A stretch of 64,000 nucleotides of DNA. Source: DASXYG01 sp036502625 (GTDB taxonomy: Bacteria > Actinomycetota > Actinomycetes > Streptosporangiales > Streptosporangiaceae). The position numbers and the translations under genes are program-made. The stretch is taken from contig DASXYG010000105.1 in NCBI GenBank assembly GCA_036502625.1, forward strand, positions 62,001 through 126,000. Reading direction: 5' to 3'. Under the pieces are notes generated by a model. It was not told the origin of the DNA, did not search any database, and saw nothing but the letters and a program-made list of their open reading frames with translations. Positions 57,165 to 64,000 of the stretch are shown one piece after another (position 1 is the first letter of the stretch; each line of letters opens with the position of its first letter).

Positions 57165-60100
57165 TTACCGCAATGGCCGGCCCGGCCGCGAACGGATGAC
57201 CTTGCTTCCAGCGCCGAGACCCTCAGCGCCGACCACGCGCTGACTGGTGTCTACGTACACCTTCAGCCCCTCGTATCCGGCGAGCGGTCGTAGATCGATG
57301 TCCCCGGAACCTAGGAGCGACAGCGCGCGCAGGTTCCTCGACTTCATGACCGAGAGATCGATCGGGCCTGTGTCCAGCATGTCGAGCTGGGCCCATTGAA
57401 GCGCGGTCAGTTCGCAGAGCGCCGACAGGTCCGACACCGATGGGCAGTGGCTGATCTCGATCTGCCGCAGGTTGGTCAGACTGCGCAGCGCGTCAAGGTC
57501 GCTCAGCCGGTGGTTCTCATGGAGGCGCAGCTCTTCGACGTTCTCGCCCCAAGCCTCGATTCCCGCCAGCGAGGTCAGGGTGGAGCAACATGTGAGTTCG
57601 AAACTCGTCGCTTTGGCGAGGGATTCGGCATCGCTTAGCATGCTCATTCGGAGTGGTCCGTGGAAACCCGACAGTTCGAGCTTGCTTAGCGTCGTGGACT
57701 CGGGGAGGACCGCATTCAGGCACAGGTCGCTCGGTATGTCGAGCAAGGACAGGGCGTAGAGCTGTCGGCATCTGCGCAAGCTGTCTACGGTGCGCGCTCT
57801 CCCGAGCGAGACAGTCAGATTGTTCAACCCTGGAATCTCCAGGAGGGGCGCGAGATCGAGCGGCCCTACCTCAACGAGTTCGACGTGTGTGAGACCGGGA
57901 TGCCCGGCCAGGTGACCGATATCCGTCATTCTGAGGTCGGTAAACACGCGCAGCGAGGAAAGCTCCGGGTTCGAGGCGACGAAACCGAGGTCGCCACAAC
58001 CTTCGAAGACGTCGACATCGACCCACCGCAACCCCCGTACTCGCCGGAGGGCGGTCTGCTGGGCGGCATTGGCCACCGTGAGGGGGCATTGGCATACGGC
58101 GGAGCCGCTCAGTACACGCCGGGCATACTCGTCCGCGTCGAAGTACGCCCACGCTGCCGTCAGCTCGTCGGCGACCTTTTCAGACGAATGCCGCCCGGCG
58201 CGGGCGATCACCGGGAGGGCGGCGTCGCCGCCGATCATCCGGGCGCACCGGATCGTGGCGACGGACGCGCGGATGCTCCCCGGCCGGGCGTCGGCCAGGA
58301 GGTCCAATGCGAAATCACCCGCCTTGGCGAGGGCCGTGGCGGCGGAGATCGTGGACGGCGGCACCAGCGCCTTGGCCAGATCGCGGATCTCCGCGTGCAG
58401 GTCGGGGGCGAGCGGAACGGCGGTCTCCAGGCAGGTGACCGCCACGAGATGCAGCTTGTGGCGAACGTCCGCGGATGCGGACCGCGCGCGGTCGAGGAGG
58501 CCGCGCAGCAGATCGGCGCGTTGCCGAGGTTGTGCGTGGCCCGCGGCCAGGACGACGACCTGGAACCATTGATCGTCATCGGCGTGGTTGATCAGCGCGC
58601 CGATGTTGCCGCCCTCAACGGCCGCCTTCGCCGCGAGGTACTCCTGGAACGTGCGGTGCATGAAGTCCACGCGGCCGGTGAGCGGCTCGCGGAGCACACC
58701 GCCGCGTACGAGCAACTGGGTCAGTACGTCGCCGGGCTCCGCATCATGCAGCCGGGGTATCGTCCGCAGCGCCTCTCCGACGCGGGCCTCCGCGTCGGTG
58801 CGCTCCGCGTCGCCGCGGCCGTTGTGCACGAGCCAGTACGCGAGCCCCTGCAAGATGAGCGTCTTCTCGCGCGGCGACATGGCTATCGGTTCGGCGGCGA
58901 TGTCGCGTTCCTCGTCCCGGCGGCCGAACAGCATGGCCAGCGCCGAGTCGTACAACTCCATGCGGTCGCGCGGCAGGTGCATGCGCCGGTCGGCGTTCAG
59001 CGCGCACAGCATCGCGCACAACAACGGTGTGGCGGCCAGCTCACGCAGGTGCGATCGGGACTCGATCGTCTCGACGAGCGCGGCCTCGTAGCGTTCGGGT
59101 TCCGGTCCGGCGTCGTAGGCGTCGTGCCACCGCCGTACGAAACGGCGGATGTCGTCCGGGGTCATCGGCTGAAGCTCGGCCGCGTCGAAGTCGTCGCATT
59201 TCAGCCAGCTCTCGGCGACCGCCGCCGGGCGTGACGTCACGACGTAGCGGGCATCGGGGAAGTCGCCGACAAGGCGGCTCAACCACGTACGGGCCGCGCG
59301 GCGGCGGGATTCGGGCAGTTCGTCGATGCCGTCGATGAGCACCAGGGCGCTGCCGGACCGCAACTGGTCCTGCACCCATCCGGTGGGCAGCTCCGCCGCG
59401 TAGTTCTCCGCCACCTCCGTGATGAACTCCTCCGGCCGTGGGAACGCACCGTTGACGTACCGGCGGAGTTTGATCAGGAACGGCACCGCGTCGTTCCAGG
59501 CCGCCAGTTCGTCGGGGAAGTCGCGAAGGGCGGCGCGGACGGCCATCCACTGGAGAAGCGTCGTCTTGCCGGCACCCGCCTGGCCGCGCAGGAAGAGCCG
59601 GGAGGCGGCGAGCAGTACGGTGTCGCACCGGAGGTCGCCGAGCGGGAGCATACGAGCGCCCGACCTGCCGAACGCGCGGGTGTCCTCGCCGGCGCGGCGG
59701 GCGCGCAGATCGGACAGCCGTTCGCGCAGGGAGTCGGACGCGACGGTCAGGCTGAGGTAGGCGGTGGTGAGCGGGTAACGGCGCAGCGGCTCCGACACGG
59801 TCACCCCGAACAGCTCCAGCCGGTCGAGGCGGTTCACCGTGGCCTGGCGGTAATCGAAAAGGAAGCGCGCGGACGCACGGTCGGCGGTCGCGGGCACGGC
59901 GTCCGGCGTGGGGACCCGGTCCAGGAGGTCCTTCAGCAGGCCCAGGGTCTCGGTCAGACGGGCAAGGATGCTGGCGTACGCCTCCGTCTGGAACCCGGGC
60001 AGCTCCCTCGCCAACTCGATGATGTACGCGCAGCACGCGGACAGCACCTGGTCGTACAGCGCGCGTGCGGCCGGGGCGAGATCGCGGGTCTGGTCGGGTT

Positions 60101-60509
60101 CGCCGGGGCGGTCCGGCTCCGGCCGGAGCGGCGTGCGGTGCGGGGCCGGAGGGCGGGCGTCGCGGACGCGGCGTTCCAGGAGGCGCGGATCGAGGTCGGC
60201 GGCGAACAGGTCGATGCCGGTGAGCCGGGCGGCGTCCAGCGCCGCGCCCACGGCCAGTACGGCGGCGGCGCGTTCGTTGGCCGGCACGTCGTCGAACTCG
60301 CCGGTGAGTAGCGTCTCCACCCGCTCGGCCATCATCTCCTCGATCTCCTCGAAGAGGTGCTGGGTACGGCGGCGGGTGCGCCGGTCGTCGATTTTCGCGG
60401 CGATGAGATCGGTGAGCGAGCCGCCGAAGGCGGCGATGTCGTCGTCCCTCAGCCAGAGCTTTAACAGGGTCCGGGCGGCGGCGGCACCGAGAGTCACGAA
60501 CGGGTCCAC
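57165..60509 (-). CDS. NACHT-domain NTPase with C-terminal leucine-rich repeats (bacterial NLR-like)
   Basis: 1114 residues from GTG 60509; a longer open frame upstream is low-complexity. An N-terminal helical region of ~110 residues (VTLGAAAARTLLKLWLRDDD) is followed by a helical linker and the NACHT module: Walker A LFLRGQAGAGKTTLLQWMA near residue 309, Walker B ALVLIDGIDELPES with the NACHT DGxDE near residue 390, and VVTSRP nearby. After a winged-helix/superhelical part come leucine-rich repeats from about residue 850 (LRVFTDLRMTDIGHLAGHPG, LTNLRQIEISHCPSVSDLS). Related bNACHT and Avs-type proteins protect against phage; the killing effector is not obvious here, so the N-terminal helices may act directly. 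It is divergent from the small zinc-ribbon gene. Confidence 0.88.
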   Translation of the reverse strand: MDPFVTLGAAAARTLLKLWLRDDDIAAFGGSLTDLIAAKIDDRRTRRRTQHLFEEIEEMMAERVETLLTGEFDDVPANERAAAVLAVGAALDAARLTGIDLFAADLDPRLLERRVRDARPPAPHRTPLRPEPDRPGEPDQTRDLAPAARALYDQVLSACCAYIIELARELPGFQTEAYASILARLTETLGLLKDLLDRVPTPDAVPATADRASARFLFDYRQATVNRLDRLELFGVTVSEPLRRYPLTTAYLSLTVASDSLRERLSDLRARRAGEDTRAFGRSGARMLPLGDLRCDTVLLAASRLFLRGQAGAGKTTLLQWMAVRAALRDFPDELAAWNDAVPFLIKLRRYVNGAFPRPEEFITEVAENYAAELPTGWVQDQLRSGSALVLIDGIDELPESRRRAARTWLSRLVGDFPDARYVVTSRPAAVAESWLKCDDFDAAELQPMTPDDIRRFVRRWHDAYDAGPEPERYEAALVETIESRSHLRELAATPLLCAMLCALNADRRMHLPRDRMELYDSALAMLFGRRDEERDIAAEPIAMSPREKTLILQGLAYWLVHNGRGDAERTDAEARVGEALRTIPRLHDAEPGDVLTQLLVRGGVLREPLTGRVDFMHRTFQEYLAAKAAVEGGNIGALINHADDDQWFQVVVLAAGHAQPRQRADLLRGLLDRARSASADVRHKLHLVAVTCLETAVPLAPDLHAEIRDLAKALVPPSTISAATALAKAGDFALDLLADARPGSIRASVATIRCARMIGGDAALPVIARAGRHSSEKVADELTAAWAYFDADEYARRVLSGSAVCQCPLTVANAAQQTALRRVRGLRWVDVDVFEGCGDLGFVASNPELSSLRVFTDLRMTDIGHLAGHPGLTHVELVEVGPLDLAPLLEIPGLNNLTVSLGRARTVDSLRRCRQLYALSLLDIPSDLCLNAVLPESTTLSKLELSGFHGPLRMSMLSDAESLAKATSFELTCCSTLTSLAGIEAWGENVEELRLHENHRLSDLDALRSLTNLRQIEISHCPSVSDLSALCELTALQWAQLDMLDTGPIDLSVMKSRNLRALSLLGSGDIDLRPLAGYEGLKVYVDTSQRVVGAEGLGAGSKVIRSRPGRPLR

Positions 60510-60712
60510 TGGCTCATTATCGCCGCGTCCGAGGTGTTGTGCTTCCCGTTCGGGGCGCGGCCGGAAATACTTATTCGGTCGGTAATGGCGTTGAAGGTGA
60601 TTTTTTCCGCGTTGGCCCTCATATGACACATACGGATTCGGGGGTGGCGGCCACTGTATGAGTAACGGGAAGTCGTCGGCAGCAGGCGACAGAGACCGAA
60701 GAGGTGAGCCGG

Positions 60713-60868
60713 ATGCGTCTTTCCTACCAGTGCCCCGACTGTGAGCGTTCGATGACTCGTACCGACTACAACTTCAGCATGGAGCTGCACCGCGAGGGCC
60801 GGTGCCAGCGCTGCCAGTGGGAGCACGACCAGCGGGAATACCACTGCGTCTACGTTACGGCGGCATGA
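60713..60868 (+). CDS. Small zinc-ribbon protein (51 residues)
   Basis: A short open frame from ATG 60713 (GAGGTGAGC upstream) encodes 51 residues with CPDC at 7-10 and CQRC at 31-34, spaced like a zinc ribbon, plus a later HC pair. The fold is predicted to hold one zinc and could bind nucleic acid or protein. It is divergent from the NACHT-LRR gene, with about 200 bases between the starts. Composition and third-position GC fit a real gene, but I do not recognise a family and no function is claimed. Confidence 0.65.
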   Translation: MRLSYQCPDCERSMTRTDYNFSMELHREGRCQRCQWEHDQREYHCVYVTAA

Positions 60869-60957
60869 ATGGCACGGCCTCGGCCCAACCGGAGCAGGCT
60901 GCTGACGCGGGTGGGACGTCCTCGCGCACAAGGGTGAGTAACGGGGCGGAGAAAGAT

Positions 60958-60999
60958 GACGGCGGGATCACCGGCCACCGGGCCGGGACCCGCCGTCTT
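60958..60999. terminator. Hairpin terminator between zinc-ribbon and serine hydrolase genes
   Basis: GACGGCGGG (60958-60966) pairs with CCCGCCGTC (60989-60997); inside it CCGG repeats can extend the structure. TTC follows. It serves the convergent zinc-ribbon and serine hydrolase genes. Confidence 0.75.
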
Positions 61000-61013
61000 C
61001 GCGTGCGCCGGGG

Positions 61014-62258
61014 TCAGCCCGTGCGCGGGAACAGGGGCGTGTCCGTGCGCGCCGACTTGGCCGCGGCCTGGTCGCCGCAGGCCGCCTTCAGCAGGAAGTC
61101 GCTCATCGCGGTGTCGATCGGGCTCGGCTGGGGGACCCCGTTGGCGTCGAGCTTCTGGTACTTCATCAGGTTGTAGCCGAGGCTGACCTGGCGGCGGCCG
61201 TCCGGCGTCGACAGCACCTGGGTGCCCTGGCCGAACACCGCGCCGTCGTGGCCCCAGAAGACGCCGCAGGGCAGGGACAGCGAGTAGATGCCCAGGCCGT
61301 ATTTCAGGTTCGCGGACGTGGTGGGCACCGTCCGCTGCATCTGCGCGAGACCGGCGCGGTCCACGATCCGGCCGCCGAGCAGCGCGCGGTAGAACCGGTC
61401 GAGGTCGTCCATCGTGGACACCAGGGATCCGGCCGTGCTCGCCCAGGACATGTTGTAGACGCTGAAGTCCTTCGGCGGGTCGAACACGCCGTAGAGGCTC
61501 TCGTACGCGCGGGAGTGCGGGCCCAGGATGTACGGGCCGCGGGGGAAGTACGTGTGCCGCAGGCCGGCGCGGCGGATCACGTTCGCCGTGATGTACCGCT
61601 CCGGGTCCTCGCCGGTGAGCTTGCGCAGGAGCAGCCCGGCGATGACGTAGTTGGTGTTGGAGTACGACCACTTCTGGCCCGGTGTGCCGGTCGGCGCGGC
61701 GGCGAGGCCGAAGCGCGCGAGCGTGGTCGGCGCGATCGTACGGAACCGGTAGCGCACCAGGTCCGCGCCCGAGCCCTTGGCCAGCGACGGGAAGGCCGCC
61801 ATTGCGTAGTCGCCGATGCCGCTCGTGTGGTTCAGCAGCATCCGTACGGTGATCGTCTCGCCGCGCTGCCCGGTCACGAGCTTCGGCAGGTATTTGCCGA
61901 TCGGGGCGTCGAGGTTCAACCGGCCCTTCTCGACCTGCTGGATCAGCGCGGCCGAGGTGAACGCCTTCGTCACGCTGCCCACGCGGTGCTGCATGTACGG
62001 CTTGACCGGGCGCTTCGTGCGTACGTCGGCCACCCCTGAGGCGGCGTTCCAGGTCTCGCCGCCGTCGCGGACCTGGGCGTAGATGCCGGGCATGCCGGCG
62101 GTGTGGACGGCGTCGAGCGATGTGCGCAGCGCCGCGGTGTCCAGCCCGCCGCCGGTCGTACGGGCGTCCGCCGGGCCCGCGAGCCCGGCCACCAGCAAGG
62201 CGCCGGCCGCCGCCGCGCCGAGCGTCATGCCGCGCCGCCTGAGTCTGAGTATCGCCAT
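61014..62258 (-). CDS. Secreted serine hydrolase of the beta-lactamase class C/D-alanyl-D-alanine carboxypeptidase family
   Basis: 414 residues from ATG 62258. A signal peptide ends near ...GPADA-RTT. Active-site motifs are SVTK at residues 95-98, YSN in KWSYSNTNYVIAG, and HDG near the end (WGHDGAVFGQG) in place of the KTG triad. Such proteins are wall-acting D,D-carboxypeptidases, esterases or beta-lactamases; substrate cannot be read from sequence. It is outside the dacB context and is not a close relative of the S13 enzyme at 10.7 kb. It is preceded on the same strand by the NERD gene. Confidence 0.88.
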   Translation of the reverse strand: MAILRLRRRGMTLGAAAAGALLVAGLAGPADARTTGGGLDTAALRTSLDAVHTAGMPGIYAQVRDGGETWNAASGVADVRTKRPVKPYMQHRVGSVTKAFTSAALIQQVEKGRLNLDAPIGKYLPKLVTGQRGETITVRMLLNHTSGIGDYAMAAFPSLAKGSGADLVRYRFRTIAPTTLARFGLAAAPTGTPGQKWSYSNTNYVIAGLLLRKLTGEDPERYITANVIRRAGLRHTYFPRGPYILGPHSRAYESLYGVFDPPKDFSVYNMSWASTAGSLVSTMDDLDRFYRALLGGRIVDRAGLAQMQRTVPTTSANLKYGLGIYSLSLPCGVFWGHDGAVFGQGTQVLSTPDGRRQVSLGYNLMKYQKLDANGVPQPSPIDTAMSDFLLKAACGDQAAAKSARTDTPLFPRTG

Positions 62259-62360
62259 GGCACCTCCCGTCAGGAATCCGCTCAGCAGCGTAGGGCGGGG
62301 GCCGCGGGGGCGCTTCCTCCACGAGGACGAGTTACGGCGGCACCCGGGGAGGGCGCGCGG

Positions 62361-63170
62361 TCAGGTGAGCCAGGTGTCGCCGCGGCGGGCAACGGCGTAC
62401 ACGGTGGCCATGTCGCCGGCGTCCAGGACGATCGGGAGGCGGTTGATCCAGTCGCGCAGCGCGCCGGGGCCGGGGAGGACGGCTACGTCGGTCTGGGCGT
62501 CGCCGGGATGGCCGGCGCGGCCGCGCTGGAAGTCCTGCTGGCCGACGAAGACCAGCGCGGGGCGCACCGGGATGTCGCAGCCCGCCGACAGGAGGCGCTT
62601 GTACGCGCGGCGGGCCTCGGCGCGCGACTTCACCAGGTACGGCACCTCGTGGCCGCCGACCCAGATCGCGTGGTCGCCGACGCGGACGGCGGCGGACGTC
62701 CGCTTGGTGTTCACGGTGACGACGCCGAACGGGCCGACGACGACGTGGTCGATGTCCGTGCCGCCGTCGCCGACCTGGACGCCGTGCAGGACGTGCCAGC
62801 CGTCGCGCGCGGCGTACTTGTCCAGCGCGCGGCCGACCTTCCGCTCGCCGCGCGAGCCTCCGGCGTACGAGCGCGCGTCGGTGCGGACGCCCACGAGGCG
62901 CGCGAGAGCGGTACCCACAGGGTGTGCACGGCGCAGAGGCGAAGGTACGTCGGGTGGGACGATCTTGGCGATCTTGCCCGAGGCGCGGAGGCGTTCGGAC
63001 TCGGCGGTGGCGGCCGACCAGAAGTCCGCGGACAGGGCCGGGTCGTCCAACTGGTGGGTGCCGGTCACCGGGTCGTACCAGCCGATCGCGCGCGGCTCGG
63101 GCTCCGCCGTGGAGACGTACACGCGGGTCCTGCCGTAGCGGCGCCGCACCTTGACATCGAGTTCGGGCAC
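62361..63170 (-). CDS. NERD-domain (nuclease-related) protein
   Basis: 269 residues from GTG 63170 with AAGGTG upstream. The NERD core is visible around residues 124-175: GERKVGRALDKYAARDGWHV and GTDIDHVVVGPFGVVTVNTK, with the Asp, Glu/Asp and Lys of the restriction-endonuclease-like fold. NERD domains occur in proteins of DNA processing and in some defence systems; the partner here is unknown. The N-terminal ~100 residues carry no recognised domain. It is followed on the same strand by the serine hydrolase and preceded by mutY. Confidence 0.85.
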   Translation of the reverse strand: MPELDVKVRRRYGRTRVYVSTAEPEPRAIGWYDPVTGTHQLDDPALSADFWSAATAESERLRASGKIAKIVPPDVPSPLRRAHPVGTALARLVGVRTDARSYAGGSRGERKVGRALDKYAARDGWHVLHGVQVGDGGTDIDHVVVGPFGVVTVNTKRTSAAVRVGDHAIWVGGHEVPYLVKSRAEARRAYKRLLSAGCDIPVRPALVFVGQQDFQRGRAGHPGDAQTDVAVLPGPGALRDWINRLPIVLDAGDMATVYAVARRGDTWLT

Positions 63171-63269
63171 GCCGCACCTTCCCGTAGCCGGCCCATCACG
63201 CACGGAAGGTTGTATCACCGGGCGTTCGGGGCGGCCAGCGGTGGGCGCGGCGCGATCCGGCCAGCGGCG

Positions 63270-64000
63270 TCAGGACGACGGGCGGACGCCGGGAAGCGCG
63301 AAGGTGCCGTCGGGGAGCGGGTCGACGAGGCCGTCGGCGATGAGGCCGTCGAGCGCGCGTGCCCGCTGGACCGGGTCGTCCCAGGCGGCGTCCAGCGGCG
63401 CGCGGTCGACCGGGCCGTCGGCGGCGCGCAGCACCGCCAGCAGCCGGCCGCGGCACTGCCGGTCGGTGCCGGCGTACGTCTGGCCGCGGCGCGGCGGGCC
63501 CTGGTACGCGGGGCGGCCCGCGGTGTGCCACGCGCAGTCGGCCACGACCGGGCAGGCGCCGCAGGACGGGCCGCGGGCCGTGCAGACGAGCGCGCCGAGC
63601 TCCATGCTGGCCGCCGCCCACCGCGCGGCACGCGGCGGGTCGTCGGGCAGCAGGCTCTCCGCGAGCGTCTGCTCCGCGGTCGTGCGCGCCTTCGGCGGGT
63701 GCTCCTCGGCGCTGACGAGCCGCGCCAGGACCCGGCGCACGTTCGTGTCGAGCACGGCGTGGCGCTGCCCGAAAGCGAAGCTGGCGATCGCGGCCGCGGT
63801 GTACGGGCCGATGCCGGGCAGCGCGAGCAGGTCGTCGTGCGACTCGGGCACGCGGCCGTCGTGCCGCTCGACCAGGGCGCACGCGATGGCGTGCAGGTTC
63901 AGCGCGCGGCGCGGGTAGCCGAGCCGGTCCCACTGGCGTACGGCCTCGCCGGGCGCGTCGGCGGCGAGGTCGGCCGGGGTGGGCCAGCGGCGCAGCCAGG
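63270..64000 (-). CDS. mutY: A/G-specific adenine glycosylase, N-terminus outside window
   Basis: The reverse-strand frame is open to the window edge, so the start lies beyond 64000; about 242 C-terminal residues are present. The helix-hairpin-helix LPGIGPYTAAAIASFAFGQ and the catalytic Asp in AVLDTNVRRVLARL are present, and the iron-sulfur cluster ligands are CTARGPSCGACPVVADC. It removes adenine opposite 8-oxoguanine. The C-terminal recognition domain appears short. With the EndoQ-helicase gene, this makes two base-damage repair genes in the window. Confidence 0.93.
   Translation of the reverse strand, partial: WLRRWPTPADLAADAPGEAVRQWDRLGYPRRALNLHAIACALVERHDGRVPESHDDLLALPGIGPYTAAAIASFAFGQRHAVLDTNVRRVLARLVSAEEHPPKARTTAEQTLAESLLPDDPPRAARWAAASMELGALVCTARGPSCGACPVVADCAWHTAGRPAYQGPPRRGQTYAGTDRQCRGRLLAVLRAADGPVDRAPLDAAWDDPVQRARALDGLIADGLVDPLPDGTFALPGVRPSS

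Overview
The window comes from a high-GC actinomycete chromosome. Codon third positions are almost all G or C, GTG and TTG starts are common, and many genes overlap by GTGA/ATGA. Chaplins, Lsr2, an SARP-type regulator, ClpC, and the gene order metalloprotease-tilS-hpt-ftsH-folE-folP-folB-folK-DUF3180 all point to the Actinomycetia. Chaplins plus heavy use of the pentamer GTACG suggest a filamentous, Streptosporangiales-like organism (Actinomadura/Nonomuraea type). That placement is an inference. I saw no tRNA, rRNA, CRISPR array, IS element or phage gene.

Layout. 1-1.6 kb: the end of a teichoic-acid-type glycerophosphotransferase, converging on a methyltransferase across a perfect hairpin. 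2.1-10.5 kb: an AfsR/SARP-like regulator, a saccharopine-dehydrogenase-like oxidoreductase, a membrane-tethered sigma factor, an unknown protein, a NlpC/P60 hydrolase and pyrophosphatase. 10.7-22.2 kb: the housekeeping block dacB, metalloprotease, tilS, hpt, ftsH and the folate genes, with a lysyl-phosphatidylglycerol-synthase-like gene inserted. 22.2-28.7 kb: a stand-alone nuoD-like gene, a pair of bacterial PH-domain membrane proteins, an LPFTG-anchored beta-propeller protein and a MidA-like methyltransferase. 28.9-35 kb: a two-component system, then an ABC exporter flanked by two short chaplins. 35.1-43.3 kb: pantothenate, NAD and CoA genes (DUF2520, panC, a nadB-nadC fusion, coaX), a monooxygenase and lysS. 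panD is not where it is usually expected.

43.3-49.2 kb is regulatory and accessory: a P450/TetR pair with a tandem operator, a solitary LacI regulator facing a small HTH protein, a NlpC/P60 hydrolase under a ydaO (c-di-AMP) riboswitch, and an ArgA-like acetyltransferase. 49.1-52.3 kb holds a large protein joining an endonuclease-Q-like PHP nuclease to a UvrD-type helicase. 53-56.4 kb carries lsr2 and clpC. 56.4-64 kb has a membrane protein, a bacterial NLR-like NACHT-LRR protein, a divergent 51-residue zinc-ribbon protein, a secreted serine hydrolase, a NERD protein and the start-truncated mutY.

The strongest candidates for undescribed biology are the EndoQ-helicase fusion (a one-polypeptide repair machine for deaminated DNA), the NACHT-LRR protein with its small zinc-ribbon neighbour (possible antiphage module), the nadB-nadC fusion with a preserved internal ribosome-binding site, and the sigma factor fused to a ZAS-type zinc motif, a membrane segment and an extracellular tail.
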